This document shows, piece by piece, positions 8,604 to 15,768 of a stretch of 64,000 bases of DNA. The position numbers and the translations under genes are program-made. Each line of letters begins with the position of its first letter. The stretch's first letter is position 1. This stretch comes from Methylibium sp. NZG. Its GTDB lineage: Bacteria > Pseudomonadota > Gammaproteobacteria > Burkholderiales > Burkholderiaceae_C. The notes beneath the pieces are model-generated. The model searched no databases. It had not been told where the DNA came from and saw only the letters and a list, made by a program, of their open reading frames with translations. The stretch is taken from NCBI GenBank assembly GCA_001263235.1, contig LGRD01000032.1, positions 186,001 through 250,000 on the forward strand, written 5' to 3'.

Positions 8604-9976
8604 ATGACGTCACCCCACCCCGAACGCGAGCTCGCCGAGTTCGCCGCCACGCTGACCTTCAGCGACGTGCCCGCCGCCGTACTGCGCCGCACCGAAGACC
8701 TGTTCCTCGACTGGGCCGGCTCCACGCTGGCCGGCAAGGGCGCGCGGCCGGTGGAGTCGGTCGCGCGCTTCATGGCCAGCCATGGGCCGGCGGACGGGCC
8801 CAGCGAGGTGCTGATCCACCGCACCGGCAGCAGCCCGCTGGTGGCAGCCACCATCAACGCCGCGGCGTCGCACTTTGCCGAGCAGGACGATGTGCACAAC
8901 GGCTCGGTGTTCCACCCCGCGGCGGTGGTCTTCCCGCCCGCGCTGGCGGTGGCGCAGGCGCTGGGGCGGTCGGGGCGGTCAGGGCGCGAGTTGCTGGTGG
9001 CCGCTGTCGTCGGCTACGAGGTGGGCATCCGCGTCGGCGAATTCCTGGGGCGCTCGCACTACAAGGTGTTCCACACCACGGCACCGTCGGCACGCTGGCG
9101 GCCGCGGCGGCGGTGGGCCGGCTGTTGCGGTTGTCGCCGGATCAGATGCTGCATGCGCTCGGCTCGGCGGGCACGCAGTCGGCCGGGCTGTGGGAGTTCC
9201 TGCGCGACGGTGCCGACTCCAAACAGCTGCACCCCGCGCACGCTGCAGGCGCCGGGTTGTCGGCGGCATACCTGGCGGCCGAGGGCTTCACCGGCGCGCA
9301 ACGCATCTTGGTGGGCGCCAAGGGCCTGGCGGCCGGCATGTCGAGCGACGCCGACCCGGCGCGATTGACGGACCGGCTCGGCAGCCGCTGGGCCACCGCC
9401 GAGACCTCGTTCAAGTTCCACGCCGCCTGCCGCCACACGCACCCCGCGGCCGATGCGTTGCTGCAAGTCATGCAGGCGCACGGCCTGACCGCGGCCGACG
9501 TGGCGGGCGTGACGGCGCAAGTGCACCAGGGCGCGATCGATGTGCTGGGCCCGGTGGTCAACCCGCAGACGGTGCACCAGTCGAAGTTCTCGATGGGCAC
9601 GGTGCTGGCGATGGTCGCGCTGCACGGCCGCGCCGGCATGGCCGAGTTCGACGCGCACTTTGCCGACCCGGCCACGCGCGCCTTCTGCGCCAAGGTGCAG
9701 ATGGCGCTCGACACGGAAGTTGACGGCGCGTACCCCACGCGCTGGATCGGCAAGGTGGTGGTGGCCACGACGGATGGTCGCCACCTCGCGGGCCGCGTCG
9801 ACGAGCCCAAGGGCGACCCCGGCAACACGCTGAGCCGCGCCGAACTCGAAGACAAGGCGATCCGCCTGGCGCTCTATCGCGGCGGAGCGACCGAGGCCGA
9901 GATGCGCGCGCTCATCAGCACCGTGTGGGGCTTGACCGATGCCGGCGTGGTGCCTCGGCTGCTGGCCGCGGCATAG
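8604..9976 (+). pseudogene. MmgE/PrpD family protein, interrupted by a single-base frameshift
   Basis: A MmgE/PrpD-type (2-methylcitrate dehydratase-like) protein split over two frames. Residues from ATG 8604 read well to HYKVFHTT (about position 9079); the remainder, from GRLLRLSPDQ to LLAAA, continues in another frame to 9976. Adding one G in the run at 9080-9081 restores HTTGTVGTLAAAAAVGRLL, the sequence expected for the family, and a 457-residue protein of normal length. Both halves are well conserved, with family motifs such as KFHAACRHTHPAADA and HQSKFSMGT. Either a sequencing error or a recent mutation fits. If intact, it would hydrate or dehydrate a branched carboxylate in this catabolic set. 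Confidence 0.85.
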
Positions 9977-10069
9977 GGCGGTGAGTGGGGCAGTGAGTGA
10001 GGCACTGCGTGAAGTGGTGAGTGCGGTGGGCGCACCGTGGTGCGCCAACGCGACTTCGCCGAGCCCACC

Positions 10070-11203
10070 TCAGTCCAGCATGACCACCGTGTCGCCCGCC
10101 TCGGGCACGCAGCCCTCGGGCAGCGGCGCCCAGCCGCGGCGCACCACCACACGCGGCCCGCGGTGGCAAAACTCCATGCGCGTGGCGCCGGGCACGGTGG
10201 CGCGCACGAACGCTTCGATCGACTCGGGCATGCTGACGCGGAACACCGCCTGCCGCTGGTCTTCGAGCGGGTGGTCGTCGTGGTGCAGCCACCGGCTCAG
10301 CGAGGTCAGCCAGACGAGCGGGCTCCAGCCCAGCTCGAAGTCGCGCGGGCGGTAGCCCTGCGCCTTCAACCAGGCCTGGGCCTGCGCACGCAGGTCCGGT
10401 GACGCCACAGCGGTTGGCGTCGCAAGCGAGGGCGCCAACGCGGGCACGGCAGGCTCTGCCGAAGCGAGCGCCTCACTTGAGGCAGGTGGCAAGCTGCTGC
10501 CGGCACCGCCCAACCCTCCCCATGCGACGGCCAGCATCTCGGCGACCCACTGGTTGCAGTTTTGGTACTGCAGGCTGAAGGCGTGGGCGTTCGCGCTGTA
10601 GGTGGCGCCCAGCAGCGCCAGCGCCTGGCGCGGGTCGAGCAGGCGCCGTTGCAGGGCCTCGGCCTGCGCGGGCGGCACGAAGACGACCGAGATGTAGCCG
10701 ATGGCCGGGTCGTCGAGGCCGAGCAGGAAGCCGCTGATGCCCTGGTCGAACACGCGCGGGCGCTGTTCTTCGCAAGCGTAGTAGAGCTGGCGCACGGCCC
10801 ACGGCGTGGCCAGGCCGCCCTTCAGGCTGAGGCCGGCATGCGAGTAGCGCACGCCGAAGCGGCCGAGGTCGAGCCCGGAGCGTGCGATGAAGGCCAGGCC
10901 GTGGCCGGAGGCTTGCAGCTCGTCCTTGATGACCGCGCCGAAGCGGAACAGCTTGTCTTTCTGCTCGGCGGTCAGCGGCGGCGGGTCGTCGCAGTAGCGG
11001 GTTGAACTGGCGTGTGCCGGGGCGAGGGCGAGGACTGAGAAGCACAGCAGCGCCAGCACCAGACAGAGAGCGCTCGGGCTCGCCCAGGGCCCACCGATCC
11101 GGGGCAACCCGCGCCCCTTGCGCGCGGTGCGGGCCTCCTGCGTCGCCAGCCGATGAGGCGGCCGGGGCCGCCGCCGCGTCGGCCAGCGCGGCGTTGGCGT
11201 CAA
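10070..11203 (-). CDS. DUF2145 domain-containing secreted protein
   Basis: About 377 residues if read from TTG 11203, which overlaps the upstream gene's TGA as TTGA. An internal TTG near 11104 would leave a conventional signal peptide (LALLCFSVLALAPAHAS). The mature part has the DUF2145 pattern: CDDPPPLTAEQKDKL, HAGLSLKGG, and YQNCNQWVAEMLAVAW. These His and Cys/Asn positions resemble the active-site layout of NlpC/P60-like papain-fold enzymes, but that is inference. A low-complexity Ala/Pro stretch (about residues 235-265) separates a C-terminal part. It is translationally coupled to its small secreted partner. The function is not established for the family. Confidence 0.8.
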   Translation of the reverse strand: MTPTPRWPTRRRPRPPHRLATQEARTARKGRGLPRIGGPWASPSALCLVLALLCFSVLALAPAHASSTRYCDDPPPLTAEQKDKLFRFGAVIKDELQASGHGLAFIARSGLDLGRFGVRYSHAGLSLKGGLATPWAVRQLYYACEEQRPRVFDQGISGFLLGLDDPAIGYISVVFVPPAQAEALQRRLLDPRQALALLGATYSANAHAFSLQYQNCNQWVAEMLAVAWGGLGGAGSSLPPASSEALASAEPAVPALAPSLATPTAVASPDLRAQAQAWLKAQGYRPRDFELGWSPLVWLTSLSRWLHHDDHPLEDQRQAVFRVSMPESIEAFVRATVPGATRMEFCHRGPRVVVRRGWAPLPEGCVPEAGDTVVMLD

Positions 11204-11685
11204 AGCGCCACGGCGGTGGTCTGCAGTTCCTTCAACCAGTCGTCGGCCAGCGCCAGGAAGAAGGCCTGGCGCGCCGGGCCGCCGGCAAACTCGACGCCGT
11301 ACGGCTTGTGGCGCGCCGTGACCGTGCTGCCCTGCGCGAGGCCGCTCGTGTCGAGCGTGGCCTGCGGCACGTACAGAAAAAACTCGCCCTCGGCTCCACC
11401 CTTGGCGCCGCGGTCGGCCGCCAGCGCCTGCAAGCGCAGCCGCACCTGGCCGGGGCGGTCGGCGGCGGCGGCGGTCACGTCGATGATGCGGTAGTCGCCC
11501 TCGGCCACTTTCTTGTCGCCGGCCGAGCTGGCGCTGGACTGCTCGACCGAGCCCGACAGGCTGCCCACCGAGGCGGAGACGCCGTCGGACGCGGCCGACG
11601 AAGTCGAGCTGGCGGCGTGTGCCGGCAATCCACTCGCGCCAACAACAAGGACAATAGCGGCGAGGCGATACGTGAGTTGCATCAT
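11200..11685 (-). CDS. Small secreted hypothetical protein, partner of the DUF2145 gene
   Basis: 161 residues from ATG 11685, chosen over GTG 11700 because GGAG lies correctly placed before it. It has a signal peptide (residues 1-24, ending GLPAHA), then a Ser-rich linker (about 25-60) and a folded part with GDYRIIDVTAAAADRPGQ, EFFLYVPQ and QAFFLALADDWLKEL. I do not recognise a named domain. The four-base overlap with the DUF2145 gene implies the products are made together; both are exported. Confidence 0.65.
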   Translation of the reverse strand: MMQLTYRLAAIVLVVGASGLPAHAASSTSSAASDGVSASVGSLSGSVEQSSASSAGDKKVAEGDYRIIDVTAAAADRPGQVRLRLQALAADRGAKGGAEGEFFLYVPQATLDTSGLAQGSTVTARHKPYGVEFAGGPARQAFFLALADDWLKELQTTAVAL

Positions 11686-11807
11686 GTTCTGGGGCTCCAC
11701 AAGAGGGGACTGTTTGAGACTTTCATAAACCTTATCACTGTCGGGCCTTTCTTAATGCAGCGTTTCGCGCAGCCGGGCAAAGAACTTCAAAGGGTCGCTT
11801 AGCTCGC

Positions 11808-12341
11808 CTAAACATGGGCTACATGCTCCACCAGTTCGGCGAGATGAACTCGCACGGCGAAGTTCAAAGGACCGTCCTCAGGCATCGCCCAAATCAGCGA
11901 ATGCGGATCAACCAAGGCGTGATTGACGTCGATTGGCCCAGCCCTTCCGACGAAAGCGGCTTCATCGCAAAAGCAGATAGAGTGGTCAGTCCTGGGGTCG
12001 TGCTGACACTTGAACTGAACATAGTCGGGGGCTATTTCGGATTCAATTCGCTCAACCCGCAATGTCGCGAACCAAGCAGTCTTTGGGACTTTGATCTCTG
12101 CAAGTCCGGCGGGTGGATTCGCTCGGTATGCTCGAAGCGCAGTAAGCTTTACGTCAATCTCATCAGAGTGAACAAGGTACTCTAACCAGTAGACCGAAAG
12201 TGCCCGCTCCAGCGGCCGATCATCCCTCGCGGCGCGTAGCTCAAAGGCGCCTGCTTCCACCCGCCCTTCGTCACTAGCTTGCGATGGTTTGCAGATTCGT
12301 GAAACTAGGCTCGCCGCCGGTAGCTGCACCAAGCGCGTCAT
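11808..12341 (-). CDS. Hypothetical protein, third gene of the TIGR04255 cassette
   Basis: 177 residues, unrecognised. Its ATG (12341-12339) overlaps the preceding gene's TGA as TGATG, so it is translationally coupled. An N-terminal half with ALSVYWLEYL and LTALRAYRANPP is followed by a Cys/His/Asp-bearing stretch (CQHDPRTDHSICFCDEAAF) and a C-terminus rich in His and Asp (VNHALVDPHSLIW, HLAELVEHVAHV). It has no signal peptide or membrane helix. The cysteines and histidines could bind a metal, but no classical motif is present. A plus-strand frame at 11814-12185 is judged a shadow because this strand has the coupled gene order. Confidence 0.6.
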   Translation of the reverse strand: MTRLVQLPAASLVSRICKPSQASDEGRVEAGAFELRAARDDRPLERALSVYWLEYLVHSDEIDVKLTALRAYRANPPAGLAEIKVPKTAWFATLRVERIESEIAPDYVQFKCQHDPRTDHSICFCDEAAFVGRAGPIDVNHALVDPHSLIWAMPEDGPLNFAVRVHLAELVEHVAHV

Positions 12342-12934
12342 CAGGTTGCAATCTGTCGAGCCTCACTCGACTCGGTGAAAAAGGTAGCAGCCCTTGAGCG
12401 CCCATACTTGGGAGCACCCTCGGCACCACCGAACCGTGCCGTTCCACCGAATGCGAAATGAAGCTCCAGCGCGCTGAGTAGACGTATGGAAAGTGAATCC
12501 GTGCCCTTCCGCCATGTCGCAATCAGGTACCCAGATGGCTCTGCGCTTAGCAAGGGCTTCTTCAGACCCGGTGCAGATGTAAGGAGTGTACGAAGTGCGA
12601 AAATCGAAGCTTGGGAGATCTGCTTGCTGTAGTCGTCAATGTATTGGGACTTAAGCTCTCGAAGACGTGGCTCCACCTCTCGCATCAGGGACGAGCCACT
12701 AGATTGAATTTGATTCGCAGTTCGATCTGTGGGAGCCACTGCTGCGGGACGAACGTCAGCAGAATCCGGTCCGATATCAGAGTCAGCAAACTCAATCGCA
12801 ACATAGTCGCCAGCGGCCGCCTCGTAAGTAACGCTTCTGCCAGCTCGGACTTCACCCGCCGAGACACTTGCCGCAACGAGCGCGCTGATCACACTAATTC
12901 CTGCGTCCCAAGTCGCCACCGCGGAACCATTCAT
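12341..12934 (-). CDS. Hypothetical protein, second gene of the TIGR04255 cassette
   Basis: 197 residues from ATG 12934, which overlaps the upstream TGA as ATGA. An N-terminal small-residue hydrophobic stretch (ISVISALVAASVSAG, about residues 13-27) could be a membrane segment or a core helix. After a Ser-rich linker comes RELKSQYIDDYSKQISQASIF (helical), then ATWRKGTDSLSIRLLSALELHF. No domain is recognised. The stop-start overlaps on both sides put it firmly in a three-gene operon, so it probably acts with the TIGR04255-like protein. Confidence 0.6.
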   Translation of the reverse strand: MNGSAVATWDAGISVISALVAASVSAGEVRAGRSVTYEAAAGDYVAIEFADSDIGPDSADVRPAAVAPTDRTANQIQSSGSSLMREVEPRLRELKSQYIDDYSKQISQASIFALRTLLTSAPGLKKPLLSAEPSGYLIATWRKGTDSLSIRLLSALELHFAFGGTARFGGAEGAPKYGRSRAATFFTESSEARQIAT

Positions 12935-13725
12935 ATCTTGGACTCCTCGGGTACCAAACCCCACCGTTCATGCATGCGATCTGACGTCAAATCCATGAAT
13001 CCCCGAACGATCTGTTCGTGCGCCGCCTCAATCCACTCCTCAAAGCTCGCATTGCCCACAACGTCGATTGGTGCGACCGCCGCCAACTGAAGGCGGAACA
13101 TATTCTCGCCAGTCTCGTTGTTGCGGACAGGATCAGCGGAAACGCCGAGTGATCCGAGGTCATCGGGAAGTGAGAACTCATACTTCGCGCCGAGCTTCAA
13201 CGGGTTGCCCAAATAGCGCTCAGTCCGATTCCAACCAAAATCACGGAAAACTCTGCCGAGTTCAGCGACCTCAGCGTAGTCGTTACCCTGACGCAGTATG
13301 TTTACGTAGGTCAGTTCGTACCGGACAGGTTTAATGGCTACTTCGGTTGTGGATAAAACGTACTGCTGGAATAAGTCAAACACCCGGATGAACTCATCAC
13401 GGACGGCGGGGAAGCGAACGTACTCATCTGCCGGATTCAGCCGGCGCCAGTTCGCGTACATGCGATCTTGCTGCAACTGGATCATCCGAGTTTGTTCCTC
13501 TCCGATGAACCAAAGTCGGGGTAGCGGAAAACCTGTCAGCGGATCGCAGACCGGTGGCTCACCGGGGAACGCAACAGGCACCGCATGTCCAAGGCGTGGG
13601 TACTGACCCTTTAGATATTCGACCCAAAACTCCCCGAAATGAGGGACCAGCAAATCAGTTCGGGCAACAAACACCTGGCCAGCCACTACTTCATTGACGG
13701 GCGACCGGGAGAACGTGATTCCCAT
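12931..13725 (-). CDS. TIGR04255 family protein (first gene of the cassette)
   Basis: 264 residues from ATG 13725; a GGGGAGG lies at 13738-13744, and GTG 13752 is an alternative start. The opening FSRSPVNEVVAGQVF matches the hallmark P-P-V-x-E start of TIGR04255 proteins. The later MYANWRRLNPADEYVRF (their N-W-R-x... YPRY-like motif) and YELTYVNIL also match. The family is sporadically distributed, often in accessory DNA, and has no established activity. It heads an operon with two unknown proteins in a low-G+C island. The family assignment rests on motif reading and should be treated as probable. Confidence 0.7.
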   Translation of the reverse strand: MGITFSRSPVNEVVAGQVFVARTDLLVPHFGEFWVEYLKGQYPRLGHAVPVAFPGEPPVCDPLTGFPLPRLWFIGEEQTRMIQLQQDRMYANWRRLNPADEYVRFPAVRDEFIRVFDLFQQYVLSTTEVAIKPVRYELTYVNILRQGNDYAEVAELGRVFRDFGWNRTERYLGNPLKLGAKYEFSLPDDLGSLGVSADPVRNNETGENMFRLQLAAVAPIDVVGNASFEEWIEAAHEQIVRGFMDLTSDRMHERWGLVPEESKI

Positions 13726-13771
13726 GAGCTGCAATGCCTCCCCAGTGAGCACGCGGCGAATGTAGCAGGCT

Positions 13772-14848
13772 TCACGCGGGTTGGTGTCCTTCCAAATGCG
13801 TACGGAGAGGCGGAGTTATCGCCCGATCGACGTTGCTGGCACTCAAGGTTCGCGCATCCGGGCGCGAACGCAACTGGCCGCAACCGGCGTCCACGTCCTG
13901 CCCGGCCGACTGGCGCAGCTTGGTCAGCACGCCGCGCCGGTGCAGACCACGCGCGAGCGCTTCGGCGCGCTCCGGCGCCGGGCGGGCGAACGGCAGGCCG
14001 TCGACGCGGTTGTACGGGATCATGTTGAGCAACGCGTACTTGCCGGCGAGCAGGCGCACCAAGCCGTCCATCTCGGCCGGCGTGTCGTTGATGCCGTCGA
14101 GCAAGGTCCATTGGTACTGGATCGGGTAGCCGGTGGCGCGCGCATACGCCTCGCCCAGCGCCACCAGTTCGGCGGGGTCGATGCGCGGTGCGCGGGGCAG
14201 CAGCCGGGCGCGCGCTTCGGCGTCGGTCGAATGCAGCGACAGCGCCAGCGCCGGCTTGACCGGCCCGGCCGGCAGCCGCTCGAACACGCGCCGGTCGCCG
14301 ACGGTGGAGAACACCAGGTTCTTGTGCGCCACGCCGCCGAGCGTGCCGAGCAGCTCGATCGCCTCCATCACGTTGTCCAGGTTGTGCGCCGGCTCGCCCA
14401 TGCCCATGAACACGACCTTCTTCACCGCACGCTGGCGGCGCGCCAGCACGACCTGGGCCACGATCTCGGCGCTGCCCACCTGGCGCAGCAACCCGTCGCG
14501 CCCGGTCATGCAGAACACGCAGCCGACCGCGCAGCCGACCTGCGTGGACACGCACAGCCCGTCGCGCGGCAGCAGCACGCTCTCGACGCCCAAGCCGTCG
14601 GCGAGCGCCACCAGCAGCCGCGCCGAGCCGTCGGCGGCGGGGTGCGCCGACTGCACGCGCGCCAGCCCGTCGAGTTCGGCGACGAGCCCGGGCAGGCCGT
14701 CTCGCAGGCTCCGCGGCAGAAAGTCCTCCGGCCGGCGCTTGCCCGCGTCTTGCGACAGCGCCTGCGACCACAAGCGCAGCACACGCTGCTCGTGCGAAGG
14801 CCCGGCGCCGAGGGCGCGCAGACGTTGGCGGATGTCGTCAATGCGCAT
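13772..14848 (-). CDS. RlmN-like radical SAM RNA methyltransferase, with an altered C-terminal tail
   Basis: Radical SAM enzyme of the RlmN/Cfr type, 358 residues, that would methylate C2 of an adenine in RNA. The Fe-S motif is CAVGCVFC (CX3CX2C), followed by KVVFMGMGEPAHN and LALSLHSTDAEARARLLP. The second catalytic Cys lies in the C-terminal DVDAGCGQLR. The family normally ends close after this; here about 29 further residues (from SRPDARTLSAS) run into the low-G+C island, suggesting the insertion removed the original stop. It may be a paralogue of the housekeeping RlmN, which is not in this window. It starts 23 bases after the proC stop, probably in one operon with it. Confidence 0.85.
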   Translation of the reverse strand: MRIDDIRQRLRALGAGPSHEQRVLRLWSQALSQDAGKRRPEDFLPRSLRDGLPGLVAELDGLARVQSAHPAADGSARLLVALADGLGVESVLLPRDGLCVSTQVGCAVGCVFCMTGRDGLLRQVGSAEIVAQVVLARRQRAVKKVVFMGMGEPAHNLDNVMEAIELLGTLGGVAHKNLVFSTVGDRRVFERLPAGPVKPALALSLHSTDAEARARLLPRAPRIDPAELVALGEAYARATGYPIQYQWTLLDGINDTPAEMDGLVRLLAGKYALLNMIPYNRVDGLPFARPAPERAEALARGLHRRGVLTKLRQSAGQDVDAGCGQLRSRPDARTLSASNVDRAITPPLRTHLEGHQPA

Positions 14849-14871
14849 CAGGTGGCGCGGGAGGGCGGCGC

Positions 14872-15678
14872 TCAGCCGTACTCGTCGCCGAGTTCATGAG
14901 CGCGGTGTTGCGCCGCGCGCAGCGCCTTGACGAACGCTTCCTTCACGCCGCTGGCCTCCAACGACGTGAGCGCGGCGTAGGTCGTGCCGCCCTTGGACGT
15001 GACCCGCTCACGCAGCACCTCGGGCGGGTCGGCGGACGCCAGCGCGAGCGACGTGGCGCCGGCGAACGTGGCGAGCGCGAGTTGTTTGCCTTGCTCGGCG
15101 CTCAGGCCCATGTCCACGGCGGCCTGCATCATCGCCTCGACGAAATAGAACACGTACGCCGGGCCCGAACCCGACAGCGCGGTCACTGCATCCAGGTCTT
15201 CTTCATGCTCGACCCACAGCGTGCGGCCGGTCGGCGCGAGCAGCGCCTCGACCTGCGCCCGGTCGTCGGCCGTTGCCGCTGCGCGCGCGAACAAGCCCGA
15301 GATGCCTTGGCCGATCAACGCCGGCGTGTTCGGCATGGCGCGCACCACGCGCTGCGTGCCGGCCGCGTTGGCGATGGCGATGCTGCGGATGCCGGCCATC
15401 ACGCTCAGGTGCAGCGCGCCGCCCACATGCGGCGCGCACGGTGCGGCGGCGGCATGGAACATCTGCGGCTTGACGGCCCAGACGACCAGCGCGGCACCCG
15501 CGAGCGACGCATCGGGCGCCGCCAGCGCCTGCACACCGAAGTCGGCGCGCAGCTTGTCGCGCTGCGCATCGAACGGCTCGACGACGATCACCGAGCCCGC
15601 CTGCCGGCCGCCCTTGAGCAGCCCGCCGATGACGGCGCTGGCCATGTTGCCGCCGCCGATGAATGCGATTGGGTTCAT
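14872..15678 (-). CDS. proC: Pyrroline-5-carboxylate reductase
   Basis: Last step of proline synthesis: NAD(P)H-dependent reduction of pyrroline-5-carboxylate to proline in the cytoplasm. 268 residues from ATG 15678. The N-terminus FIGGGNMASAVIGG is the Rossmann dinucleotide site. Further motifs are VRAMPNTPALIGQG and the dimer-domain signature ALSGSGPAYVFYFVEAM, ending with SKGGTTYAALTSLEASGVKEAF. Length is normal for the family. It lies just downstream of the proline-degrading putA on the same strand, an uncommon pairing of synthesis and catabolism. Confidence 0.95.
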   Translation of the reverse strand: MNPIAFIGGGNMASAVIGGLLKGGRQAGSVIVVEPFDAQRDKLRADFGVQALAAPDASLAGAALVVWAVKPQMFHAAAAPCAPHVGGALHLSVMAGIRSIAIANAAGTQRVVRAMPNTPALIGQGISGLFARAAATADDRAQVEALLAPTGRTLWVEHEEDLDAVTALSGSGPAYVFYFVEAMMQAAVDMGLSAEQGKQLALATFAGATSLALASADPPEVLRERVTSKGGTTYAALTSLEASGVKEAFVKALRAAQHRAHELGDEYG

Positions 15679-15768
15679 GGGGCGAGTGTACGAAGCAGGC
15701 TCGCCGGGCTCAACGGCAGGCGCTCGATGCGCGACGTGCAGGCGGCCCACGCTGGGCCGGGCCCTCGC

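Larger units (their letters stand above)
11700..13850. other. Low-G+C genomic island carrying three overlapping genes
   Basis: Base composition drops sharply here. Hand counts give 53% G+C for 12661-12720 against 77% for 14221-14280. Codon use in the three enclosed genes is correspondingly more AT-tolerant. The right edge is near 13850, inside the 3' end of an RlmN-like gene; the left edge lies between 11700 and 11808. I see no integrase, transposase, tRNA or obvious flanking direct repeat. The island was probably acquired horizontally. Confidence 0.75.

Noticed and set aside
11814-12185. Plus-strand frame of 123 codons opposite the third cassette gene
   Set aside because: The opposite-strand gene is joined to its neighbours by stop-start overlaps; the plus frame has no ribosome site or partner.
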